In this document: positions 26,773 to 34,235 of the stretch, one piece after another
Numbering within the stretch: position 1 is the first letter of the stretch
Layout of the letters: each line of letters starts with the position of its first letter
Assembly: GCF_041431415.1 (NCBI RefSeq)
Contig: NZ_CP107845.1
Coordinates: forward strand, 2,604,001-2,668,000
Direction: 5' to 3'
DNA: 64,000 bases
DNA from: Streptomyces sp. NBC_00513
Lineage (GTDB): Bacteria; Actinomycetota; Actinomycetes; Streptomycetales; Streptomycetaceae
Position numbers and translations under genes: made by a program
Notes under the pieces: model-generated
What the model was told of the DNA's origin: nothing
The model's input: the letters and a program-made list of their open reading frames with translations, nothing else
The model's database searches: none

Positions 26773-27515
26773 CAGATGCCCGAGTCGGCCGTACGGACGA
26801 GGATGCGGCCGCAGTTGTCGTGGCGGACGACCTGGTCGCGGGCCGCGGCCTTGATCTCGTTGACCTCGGCCATGTCGAGCTCCAGGCGGCAGCCCTCGCA
26901 GCGGCGCTGGTAGAGGCGCGCGGCGCCGACGCCGCCCTGCTTGACGCGGATCTTCTCGTACAGCGCCATCAGGGCTTCCGGCATGGAGCCGACGATGACC
27001 TCGCGGTCCTTGGCGATGCCGGCGACCTCGGCGTCGATCTCGCCGGTGGCGGCGTCACGGCGCGCGGTGGCGTCCGCGAGCTTGACCTCCAGCGAGGCGA
27101 CCCGCTCGGTCAGCTCGGTGACGCGCTCCTGCGCGCCCTCCAGACGCTCCATGACCTCCAGGACCACGTCCTCCAGGTCGCCCTGGCGCTTGGCGAGCAG
27201 GACGACCTCGCGCTGGAGGTTCTCCAGGTCGCGGGCCGAGACGCCGACGCCCGAGTCGAGCCGCTGCTGGTCGCGGGCCGCGCGCTGACGGACCTGGTCG
27301 ACGTCCTGCTCCGCCTTGGTCTGCTCGCGGGCGGCGTCCTTGGCCTGGGTCTGGGCGGCGACGAGCATGTCGCGCTGCTGGGTGAGGTCCTTGGCCAGGG
27401 AGTCGACCTCGGCGTGCTCGGGGAGCGACTTGCGCTTGTGGGCGAGCTGAGACAGCCGGACGTCCAGGGCCTGGACGTCGAGAAGTCGGATCTGGTCGGC
27501 GGGCTCGGCGTTCAG
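26772..27515 (-). CDS. Coiled-coil zinc-ribbon protein with CTG start
   Basis: 247 residues of the actinobacterial C4-type zinc-ribbon family (Rv2229c-like): a long coiled coil (about 15-190) and a terminal ribbon with CEGC near residue 207 and HDNCGR near 234, so ligands would be C-x2-C ... H-x2-C. The only start that gives family length is a CTG at 27515, whose CTGA overlaps the Nif3 stop codon; there is no ATG, GTG or TTG in frame until the ATG at 27368, 49 codons in, which would cut off conserved coiled coil. Cotranscribed with nif3 and the RNase H/phosphatase gene. Confidence 0.85.
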   Translation of the reverse strand: MNAEPADQIRLLDVQALDVRLSQLAHKRKSLPEHAEVDSLAKDLTQQRDMLVAAQTQAKDAAREQTKAEQDVDQVRQRAARDQQRLDSGVGVSARDLENLQREVVLLAKRQGDLEDVVLEVMERLEGAQERVTELTERVASLEVKLADATARRDAATGEIDAEVAGIAKDREVIVGSMPEALMALYEKIRVKQGGVGAARLYQRRCEGCRLELDMAEVNEIKAAARDQVVRHDNCGRILVRTADSGI

Positions 27516-28369
27516 TTGGGGGCTCCAGGGTTAGAAGGGGAGGTCACGGACGGCGCGTGCGCCGTCCACGGGTCGGTGACCGTGCGCGAGACGTGGGTCC
27601 GCAGACCCCAGCCGTGGCGCTCGGAGATCGCGTCGAGCTGCGCGGCGGCCTGCTCGCACCAGGGCCACTCGGTGGCCCAGTGGGCGGCGTCGACGAGGGC
27701 GAGCGGGCTCTGCCCGCGGGCCTCGGACACCGGGTGGTGGCGCAGGTCGGAGGTGAGGAAGACGTCCACGCCGGCGGCGCGGACCTGCTCGAAGAGGCTG
27801 TCGCCGGAGCCGCCGCTGACGGCGACGGTGCGGATCGGCGTGTCCGGGTCGCCGGCCACGCGGATGCCCTGTGCGGTCTGGGGCAGCCAGGCGGCGGCGC
27901 GGGCGGCGAACTCGCGGAGGGTCTCGGGGTGGTCCAGTTCGCAGATCCGGCCGAGGCCGCGGCGGCCCTCGGGGTCGGTGGGGTCCGGGACCAGGGGGCC
28001 GGTGATGCGCAGGTCGAGGGCGCCGGCCAGGGCGTCGGAGACGCCGGGGTCGGCGGTGTCGGCGTTGGTGTGCGCGACGTGCAGGGCGATGTCGTTCTTG
28101 ATCAGCGTGTGCACGACGCGGCCCTTGAAGGTGCCCGCCTCGACGGTGGTGGTGCCCCGCAGGTAGAGGGGGTGGTGGGTGACGACCAGGTCGGCGCCCA
28201 GTTTCACGGCCTCGTCGATGATCTCCTGGACGGGGTCGACGGCGAACAGGACGCGGGAGATTTCGGCGTCGGGGTCGCCGCAGACGGTTCCGACCGCGTC
28301 CCACTGCTCGGCCCGCGAGGGGGGCCAGAGAGCGTCCAGCGCGGCGATGACTTCAGAGAGACGGGGCAC
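27512..28369 (-). CDS. Nif3-like dinuclear metal-center protein
   Basis: 285 residues of the NIF3/YbgI family, hexameric proteins with a di-metal site, often annotated as GTP cyclohydrolase 1-type. Metal-ligand motifs THHPLYLRG near residue 62, HTNAD near residue 100 and, near the C-terminus, AHWATEWP are visible. First gene of the operon nif3, zinc ribbon, RNase H/phosphatase, an order kept in actinobacteria. Biochemical role remains unproved. Confidence 0.88.
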   Translation of the reverse strand: MPRLSEVIAALDALWPPSRAEQWDAVGTVCGDPDAEISRVLFAVDPVQEIIDEAVKLGADLVVTHHPLYLRGTTTVEAGTFKGRVVHTLIKNDIALHVAHTNADTADPGVSDALAGALDLRITGPLVPDPTDPEGRRGLGRICELDHPETLREFAARAAAWLPQTAQGIRVAGDPDTPIRTVAVSGGSGDSLFEQVRAAGVDVFLTSDLRHHPVSEARGQSPLALVDAAHWATEWPWCEQAAAQLDAISERHGWGLRTHVSRTVTDPWTAHAPSVTSPSNPGAPN

Positions 28370-28646
28370 GGGCCAAGGCTACCGTCCGCCCGGACCGGCC
28401 CCGTGCTCGACGTCGGGCTGTTCCCGCGGGCGGTCGCCGGGTGTCCCGGGGCGTCTTCGGGAACTCCCGGGGGGTGGCGCGGGACCCGCCCTCCTCACCC
28501 CAAACCCCCCGAAATGGCACAGCACACTGCCGGTCTCCGCCAGGGGGGAACGAGCATCGGGCCACCCGTACGTGTGAAGCGCGCTTGCTGGTGTTGTTCG
28601 GCGTGAGGCGCGAAAACTAGCTTCCTCACCGGAGGTGACGGCCCGG

Positions 28647-29810
28647 ATGACTGTCTGTGCCATCGAAATGACGACGACGGCCCCGTTCACGATCGCCGCG
28701 GACGGGTCGTACGCGACCCGCCTGGCCGGGGACGGCGAGGCCCGCTACCCGGAGCGTTGGACCCTCTCCGGACCGGAGCCGTACGCGGTCCCGCTGCCGC
28801 TCTCGCAGCCGGAGGAGGCGGACACCGAGGTGTCGCCGCTCGCCGACGGGCGGGTGCTGATCCACCGTCGCGTCGCGGAGCGACACGCCTTCGCGCTGCT
28901 GTACCCGACGGGGCCCGTCGGGTCGGCGGGCGGCGCCGCCGGGGGTCCCCGGACCGGGGAACGCCCGCTGGGCGCCGTACAGCCCGCGACCGAGGACGTA
29001 CGGGTGAGCCTGCTGCCGCCGTGCCCGGACGGCGGTGCGGCCTTCGCCCTGGAGGTGGGGGCGGACGAGACCACCGTCTGGCAGGTGGCCGGGAGCGCGT
29101 TCGGCCCGGAGCGCGTGGCCCTGGTGCCCGGCCGCTGTTCGGGCGGCGTCTGGCTGGACCGGACGGGCCGCCTGCTGGCGCTGGACCGTGAACTGGACGG
29201 CCGCACCAAGACCGTGGCCGTCGACCTGTGCCGGGGCGGGGACGTCACCCCGCTCCTGCAGATCGCGGAGGACAGCGACGACCGGTTGTTGTCGGCGGCC
29301 CCGGACAGCGGCCTGCTGCTGATCCGCTCGGACGCGCCGGGCGAGCCACGGCTCGGCTGGGGGGTCCTGGGCAGTTCCCGCCCGGTCCGCTTCCCGGAGT
29401 GCCTGCGGCCGGCGGACGCGGTGCCGTTCGCGGTGCAGCCGGGGCAGGCGCTGATGCCGGAGACCTGTGGGGTGGCGCTGCGCGTGCCCGAGGGGATCGT
29501 GCTGTGGCGGCCCGCCGACCGGCACGTCTTCCGCCTGGCGGCCCCGATGGGCTGGCTCGGCGGCGGCCTGTGGAACGCGGAGGGCCGGTTGCGGCTTCCG
29601 TACGCCACGCCGGAGGTCCCGTGCGGTGTGGCCACCCTGCGCCGGCCGATCGCCCCGCCGCCCCCGGTGCGGGTGGCCCCGGCGGAGGTGGCCCCGGTGG
29701 AGGTGCCCCCGGTGGACGCGGAGCCGGTGGACGTGGCCGCCGCGCACGTGGACCCCGCCCCGCCGGCGGCGCCGCGCCCGGTCCCGCTCCAACAGGCACC
29801 GCTGAGCTGA
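28647..29810 (+). CDS. Hypothetical protein with Pro/Val-rich C-terminus
   Basis: 387 residues, not recognised. The body (about 1-330) has regularly spaced beta-strand-like segments with Trp and Gly-Asp turns, as in a beta-propeller, and no signal peptide or membrane segment. The last 55 residues are a low-complexity tail (repeats of PVEVPP, PVDVAA type). ATG 28647 is chosen because GGAGG at 28631-28635 precedes it; the GTG at 28635 overlaps that site. It is divergent from nif3 across a 277-base gap. Confidence 0.6.
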   Translation: MTVCAIEMTTTAPFTIAADGSYATRLAGDGEARYPERWTLSGPEPYAVPLPLSQPEEADTEVSPLADGRVLIHRRVAERHAFALLYPTGPVGSAGGAAGGPRTGERPLGAVQPATEDVRVSLLPPCPDGGAAFALEVGADETTVWQVAGSAFGPERVALVPGRCSGGVWLDRTGRLLALDRELDGRTKTVAVDLCRGGDVTPLLQIAEDSDDRLLSAAPDSGLLLIRSDAPGEPRLGWGVLGSSRPVRFPECLRPADAVPFAVQPGQALMPETCGVALRVPEGIVLWRPADRHVFRLAAPMGWLGGGLWNAEGRLRLPYATPEVPCGVATLRRPIAPPPPVRVAPAEVAPVEVPPVDAEPVDVAAAHVDPAPPAAPRPVPLQQAPLS

Positions 29811-29854
29811 GGCCCGTACGTCGGGCGCCGGCGGGCCTCTGCTAGACAGGGGAG

Positions 29855-30484
29855 ATGGCGAACCCAGGGGCTCACGACGCGGTGCTGTGCGATGTCGACC
29901 AGGTGATCCGGTTCTACGACACGACCCGGGTGACGGAGCTGGAGCGGGCGGCGGGGCTGGCCGAGGGCACGACCGGCAAGGTGGCGTTCGCCCCCGAGCG
30001 GGAGGAGCCGCTGATGGTGGGCCGGCTCACCCGCGACCAGTGGGCGGAGTCCGTCACGGCCGAACTCGCCGGGTCGTTCGGCCTGCCGGTCGACACGGCC
30101 CGCGCGTTGGCCGACGCCTTCACCGGGGCGCCGTTCTCCGCCGACCCGGCGGTCGTGGACCTGCTGCGCCGGGTGCGCGCGGCGGGGGTGTCCGTGGTCC
30201 TGGTGACCAACGCGACCCTGGACCTGGAGGACGACCTGGAGTCCCTGGGGCTGGCCGACCTCGCGGACCACGTGGTGAGCAGCGCCCGCGTGGGCGTGGC
30301 GAAGCCGGACCGGGAGATCTACGAGATCGCCGCCGCCCGGGCGGGCGTCGATCCGGCCCGCTGCCTGTTCGTCGACGACCGCGAGGAGAACGTCCGGGCG
30401 GCCGTCGCGCTCGGCATGACGGGCGTCCACTACCGGGAGCCCGCCGACCTGCGCGCCGCGCTGGGCCTGGCGCCCGGGGCGTGA
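29855..30484 (+). CDS. HAD-superfamily hydrolase, subfamily IA
   Basis: 209 residues. Motif I is LCDVDQVI (nucleophile Asp at about 13, acid Asp two later), motif II LVTNA near 113, motif III K in GVAKPDREIY near 150, motif IV FVDDREENV near 170. A helical cap sits between motifs I and II. Typical small-phosphate phosphatase, substrate unknown. It stands alone and converges on the SDR gene at 30563. Confidence 0.85.
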   Translation: MANPGAHDAVLCDVDQVIRFYDTTRVTELERAAGLAEGTTGKVAFAPEREEPLMVGRLTRDQWAESVTAELAGSFGLPVDTARALADAFTGAPFSADPAVVDLLRRVRAAGVSVVLVTNATLDLEDDLESLGLADLADHVVSSARVGVAKPDREIYEIAAARAGVDPARCLFVDDREENVRAAVALGMTGVHYREPADLRAALGLAPGA

Positions 30485-30562
30485 CGCGAGCGGGGCCCGG
30501 GGCCCGGGGGCGCCGGTCCCCGCTCGTGCCAGTCGTGCTCTCGTGTCGGTCGTGCTCTCGTG

Positions 30563-31504
30563 TCAGTCGTGCTTGAGGCCGAGCACCTCCGTGGCCGCGA
30601 AGGTCTCGTTCGCGGGGCGGGCGTCGTAGTGCGGGGTGAGGACCTCGTCGAGTTCCTCGTAGGAGAAGGCCTCCTTGGTGGTGTCGAACTTCGCGGCCGG
30701 CTTGGGGCGTTCCATCACGACGACGATGCCGCCGTGCACCACGAACAGTTGCCCGTTGGCCTTCGCCGAGGCCGGCGAGGCCAGGTAGCCGACCAGCGGG
30801 GAGACGTGCTCGGGGGCGAGGACGTCGAGCTTGCCGTCCTGCGGCACCTGGAAGCCGGCGAAGACGTCCTCGGTCATGCGGGTGCGGGCGCGCGGGCAGA
30901 TCGCGTTGGCCGTGACCCCGTACTTGGCGAGGGCGAGGGCCGTCGAGGTGGTGAGGCCCACGATGCCGCCCTTGGCCGCCGCGTAGTTCGGCTGGCCCGC
31001 CGAGCCGCCGAGGAAGGCCTCGGAGGAGGTGTTGACGATCCGGCCGTAGACCGGGCCGCCGGCCGCCTTGGAGCGTTCCCGCCAGTGCACCGAGGCGAAG
31101 TGCGTGGTGTTGAAGTGGCCCTTGAGGTGGACCCGGATCACCGAGTCCCATTCGGCCTCCGACATGGAGAAGACCATCCGGTCGCGCAGGATGCCCGCGT
31201 TGTTGACGAGGACGTCGAGCTTGCCGAAGCTGGCGACGGCCAGTTCGACCAGTTCCCGGGCCTGCTCGAAGTCGGCGACGTCGCCGAGGTGGGCGACGGC
31301 CGCTCCGCCCGCCGCGCGGATCTCCGCGGCCACCTCCTCCGCCGGGGCGGCGGAGGCCTCCCCCGAGCCGTCGCGGCCGGGTTGGCCGAAGTCGTTGACG
31401 ACCACGCTCGCGCCGAGCCGGGCAAGTTCGATCGCCTCCGCCCGGCCCAGGCCCCGGCCCGCCCCCGTGACGATCGCGGAGAGTCCCTCAAGTGGCAGTG
31501 ACAT
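30563..31504 (-). CDS. SDR of the (3R)-hydroxyacyl-CoA/17-beta-HSD4 type (Hsd4A-like)
   Basis: 313 residues. TGAGRGLG near residue 13, NNAG near 100, and YAAAK near 170. Length and the extended C-terminal region (TRMTEDVFAGF, then FSYEELDEVLTP) match the Hsd4A/Rv3502c group, in which the enzyme oxidises the hydroxyl after hydration in sterol side-chain beta-oxidation. It is last in an operon with a MaoC hydratase and zinc alcohol dehydrogenase, 16 bases behind the latter, which strengthens this role. Substrate is inferred, not shown. Confidence 0.82.
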   Translation of the reverse strand: MSLPLEGLSAIVTGAGRGLGRAEAIELARLGASVVVNDFGQPGRDGSGEASAAPAEEVAAEIRAAGGAAVAHLGDVADFEQARELVELAVASFGKLDVLVNNAGILRDRMVFSMSEAEWDSVIRVHLKGHFNTTHFASVHWRERSKAAGGPVYGRIVNTSSEAFLGGSAGQPNYAAAKGGIVGLTTSTALALAKYGVTANAICPRARTRMTEDVFAGFQVPQDGKLDVLAPEHVSPLVGYLASPASAKANGQLFVVHGGIVVVMERPKPAAKFDTTKEAFSYEELDEVLTPHYDARPANETFAATEVLGLKHD

Positions 31505-31520
31505 CCGTACGGTTCCTCTC

Positions 31521-32597
31521 TCAGAGTTCGATGCAGGTGCGCAGGGCGACGCCGGTGCGCATCTGGTCGAGGGCGTCGTTGATCTCGCCGAGCCGCACCC
31601 GGTGGGTGATCAGGCCGGCGAGGTCCACCCGGCCGGCCCGCCACAGGGCGATGGTGCGCTCGTAGGAACGCAGGACGTCTCCGCCGCCGTACATCGACGG
31701 CAGGATCTTCTTCTCGTCGAAGAACAGCGAGAACATGTTGATCGAGTAGGTGTCGTCGAGGGCGCCGGCGCCGACCACGACGACGGAGCCGCCGCGCCGG
31801 GTCATCTCGTAGGCGGTCTGCGTGGTCGTGGACTTGCCGACCACCTCGAAGACGTAGTCGAAGCCCTCGCCCGCGGTGATCCGGTTCTTGGCGTCACCGA
31901 AGGCCTCCGGGGAGACGGCCTCGGTCGCCCCGAAGCGCAGCGCCGCCTCCCGCCGTGAGGCGACCGGGTCGACGGCGACGATCTGGGCGGCGCCCTGCAC
32001 CTTGGCGCCCTGGATGACGGAGATGCCCACGCCGCCGCAGCCGATGACGGCGACCGAGGAGCCGGCCTCGACCTTGGCCGTGTTGATGGCGGCGCCGAGT
32101 CCGGTGGTGACGCCGCAGCCGATCAGGGCGGCGATGTCGAAGGGGACGTCGTCGGGGATCGGTACGGCGCATCCGGCGGGGACGACCATCTCCTCGGCGA
32201 AGGTGCCGGTGCCGGCGAAGCCGAAGATGTCGTCGCTCCCGCGCCGGAAGTTGGGGGTGGCGACGTTTCCGAACGCCTCCAGGCACAGGTGGCCCTGGCC
32301 CCGCTTGCAGGAGGGACAGTGCCCGCAGGGCGGCAGCCAGCAGACCAGGACCCGGTCGCCGATCTTGTGGTCGGTGACCCCGTCGCCGACGTCCGTGATC
32401 ACGCCCGAGCCCTCGTGCCCGGGGATGAAGGGGGCAGGCTGCGGCAGCACGCCGCTCATCGCGGAGAGGTCGGAATGGCACAGGCCGGTGGCCTTGATCC
32501 GGATCCTGACCTTGCCGGGGCCGAAGCCCACGGCCTCCATGTCGTCGACGACTTCGAGCTTGTCCTGACCGATCTGGCTCTGCAGTGCTGCGCGCAC
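31521..32597 (-). CDS. Zinc-dependent alcohol dehydrogenase
   Basis: 358-residue medium-chain dehydrogenase. Catalytic zinc residues appear in GLCHSDLS (near 40) and GHEGSG (near 60); the structural zinc lobe is CGHCPSCKRGQGHLC (near 91-105). NAD-binding GCGGVG lies near 195. The gene sits between the Hsd4B-like and Hsd4A-like genes with a 42-base and a 16-base gap, so it likely oxidises an alcohol in the same route, perhaps a side-chain terminal alcohol. Shares the KstR-type promoter of that operon. Confidence 0.88.
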   Translation of the reverse strand: MRAALQSQIGQDKLEVVDDMEAVGFGPGKVRIRIKATGLCHSDLSAMSGVLPQPAPFIPGHEGSGVITDVGDGVTDHKIGDRVLVCWLPPCGHCPSCKRGQGHLCLEAFGNVATPNFRRGSDDIFGFAGTGTFAEEMVVPAGCAVPIPDDVPFDIAALIGCGVTTGLGAAINTAKVEAGSSVAVIGCGGVGISVIQGAKVQGAAQIVAVDPVASRREAALRFGATEAVSPEAFGDAKNRITAGEGFDYVFEVVGKSTTTQTAYEMTRRGGSVVVVGAGALDDTYSINMFSLFFDEKKILPSMYGGGDVLRSYERTIALWRAGRVDLAGLITHRVRLGEINDALDQMRTGVALRTCIEL

Positions 32598-32639
32598 GGT
32601 GCGGCTCCTTGGGTCGTGTGGTTTGCGCGTGCTCGGCGC

Positions 32640-33494
32640 TTACGCGTGTTCGACGACGGTGTCGGCGAGGACCGGCGCGTCGTCCCGTTCGACGGCGGTC
32701 ACCGACACCCGCACCCGGCCGGGCTCTTCCCACATCCGGATGCGCAGGGTCTCGCCGGGGAAGACGATCCCGGCGAAGCGGGTGCGGTAGGCGCGGACCC
32801 GGGTGACGTCGCCGCCCAGCGCGGTGTCGACGACGGCCTTGAGGGTCATCCCGTACGAGCACAGGCCGTGCAGGATCGGCCGGTCGAAGCCGGCCGGTTT
32901 GGCGAACTCCGGGTCGGCGTGCAGCGGGTTCCAGTCGCCCGACAGCCGGTAGAGCAGCGCCTGCTCCTCGCGGATGTGTCGTTCGACGGTCCGGTCGGGC
33001 TCCCGGTCGGGCGCCTCCTCCTTGACGGAGGGTCCGCGTTCCCCGCCGAAGCCGCCTTCGCCGCGGACGAAGATCTGGGCGTCGCTGGTCCACAACGGGC
33101 CGTCGGCGTCGGCGACCTCGGAGCGCAGGACGATCACGGCCGCCTTGCCCTTGTCGTGAATGGCGGCGACGTGGGAGCTGGAAGTGGCCTGCCCCTTGAC
33201 GGGGATCGGCCGGTGCAGCTCGATGGAGTGTCCGCCGTGCAGGACGGCGGCGAGGTTCACGTCGATCCCGGGGGCGGCGAGGCCGCCGAGCATCGCCATG
33301 CCGGCGCCGGCGACGGTCGCGAAGCTGGGGAGGACGTGGAGTTTGGATTCGAGGGTGTAGCGCAGCTCGTCGGGGTCGGTGGCCGGGCGGCCGGCGCCGA
33401 GGCCGAGGTGGTAGAGCTGGATGTCCTTGTGGTCCCAGGCGATGTCCCCGCGGCGGGGGGCGGCGGCGAGGGCCTTCGCGGCATCGATCGGCAT
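32640..33494 (-). CDS. MaoC-like double hot-dog enoyl-CoA hydratase (Hsd4B-like)
   Basis: 284 residues with two hot-dog repeats. The C-terminal repeat carries the hydratase-2 motif, Asp and His in YRLSGDWNPLHADPEFA (near 185-201), followed by GFDRPILHGLCSYG. Length and architecture match Rv3538/Hsd4B and the hydratase-2 part of mammalian HSD17B4. It hydrates enoyl-CoA in side-chain beta-oxidation. First gene of the hsd4B-adh-hsd4A operon; the KstR-like box at 33612-33627 lies 118 bases upstream. Confidence 0.85.
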   Translation of the reverse strand: MPIDAAKALAAAPRRGDIAWDHKDIQLYHLGLGAGRPATDPDELRYTLESKLHVLPSFATVAGAGMAMLGGLAAPGIDVNLAAVLHGGHSIELHRPIPVKGQATSSSHVAAIHDKGKAAVIVLRSEVADADGPLWTSDAQIFVRGEGGFGGERGPSVKEEAPDREPDRTVERHIREEQALLYRLSGDWNPLHADPEFAKPAGFDRPILHGLCSYGMTLKAVVDTALGGDVTRVRAYRTRFAGIVFPGETLRIRMWEEPGRVRVSVTAVERDDAPVLADTVVEHA

Positions 33495-33611
33495 TGAGGA
33501 CGCTGCTCCTTGTGTGTGGTTCGTGCTTCCACCGAGTGGAAGACCTCGGTGCGGCCGTCCGCACCGTCGGTCGCACCGAGGCCGTATGCGGGACCGACTC
33601 CGCGACTCGTT

Positions 33612-33627
33612 CTAGAACGCGTTCTAG
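33612..33627. promoter_or_regulatory. KstR-type operator (hsd4B operon)
   Basis: CTAGAACGCGTTCTAG is a perfect 16-base palindrome containing TAGAACGCGTTCTA, which fits TNNAACNNGTTNNA, the KstR pattern, at every fixed position. It lies upstream of the MaoC, alcohol dehydrogenase and SDR operon. A second overlapping palindrome CGTTCTAGAACG (33608-33619) shares half of it. Confidence 0.82.
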
Positions 33628-33675
33628 GGTCGGTGAAGGAATGTATAACGCACGGCCCAGCACTTGGGAAGACTC

Positions 33676-33690
33676 CTGACTTCACGTCAG
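33676..33690. promoter_or_regulatory. CTGAC-N5-GTCAG inverted repeat
   Basis: CTGAC-TTCAC-GTCAG lies about 50 bases beyond the KstR-like box, upstream of the hsd4B operon. The same motif recurs at 40019-40035 and 47565-47581. Regulator unknown. Confidence 0.5.
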
Positions 33691-33772
33691 ATCCTCTTTC
33701 GGCGGGACGGAAGTGCCGCCCCGGCAGGAGGGAAGTCCTGCCCCGGCGGCGCGGGGGGCCTACTCTGACAGG

Positions 33773-34141
33773 GTGGACGAAATGCCCGTTGCCTCCCGAC
33801 CCGCCCGATCCCTGCGGGTGCTGCTGGACCCGCCGAACCCGGCCCTGGCGCTGCGGCTCGGCCTGGAACCGGACATCGACGTGGTGGCCTCGACGATGAG
33901 CCGCCCCGCGGTGGCCCTGGTCGAGGAACTGGACACGGTGCCGGCCCTGCTGGCCGACGACCCGGAGTGCGCCGTCCTGCTGATGACGGGTTCGGCGCAT
34001 CCGGGGCTGCGCGACGCAGCCCTGGCCGCGGGGGCGGCGGGGCTGATCCTGCGGGACGGCCCGATCGATGACCTGGCGGAGTCCGTCCGCCGCGCCTCGC
34101 GGGGGGAGACGGTCGTCGACCCGGCCCTGGCGGGTCCGTAG
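33773..34141 (+). CDS. Response-regulator receiver-like protein without DNA-binding domain
   Basis: 122 residues from GTG 33773 (ATG at 33782 is an alternative). The sequence LRVLLDPPNPALALRLGL starts a CheY-like fold, and the end, GAAGLILRDGPIDDLAESV followed by SRGETVVDPALA, is typical of NarL receivers just before their HTH, which is missing. The position of the phosphorylated Asp (DDPECAVLLMTG) is not conserved, so it may be a degenerate, phosphorylation-independent receiver or a truncated gene. No partner kinase is adjacent. Confidence 0.6.
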   Translation: MDEMPVASRPARSLRVLLDPPNPALALRLGLEPDIDVVASTMSRPAVALVEELDTVPALLADDPECAVLLMTGSAHPGLRDAALAAGAAGLILRDGPIDDLAESVRRASRGETVVDPALAGP

Positions 34142-34235
34142 CGACCCGCCACCCGCGCCCCCGGAACGCGGAACGCCCCGGCCGCGCCCCGTTGGAGTGG
34201 GGGCGCGGTCGGGGCGGTCGGGTCGGGCGGGGCCG

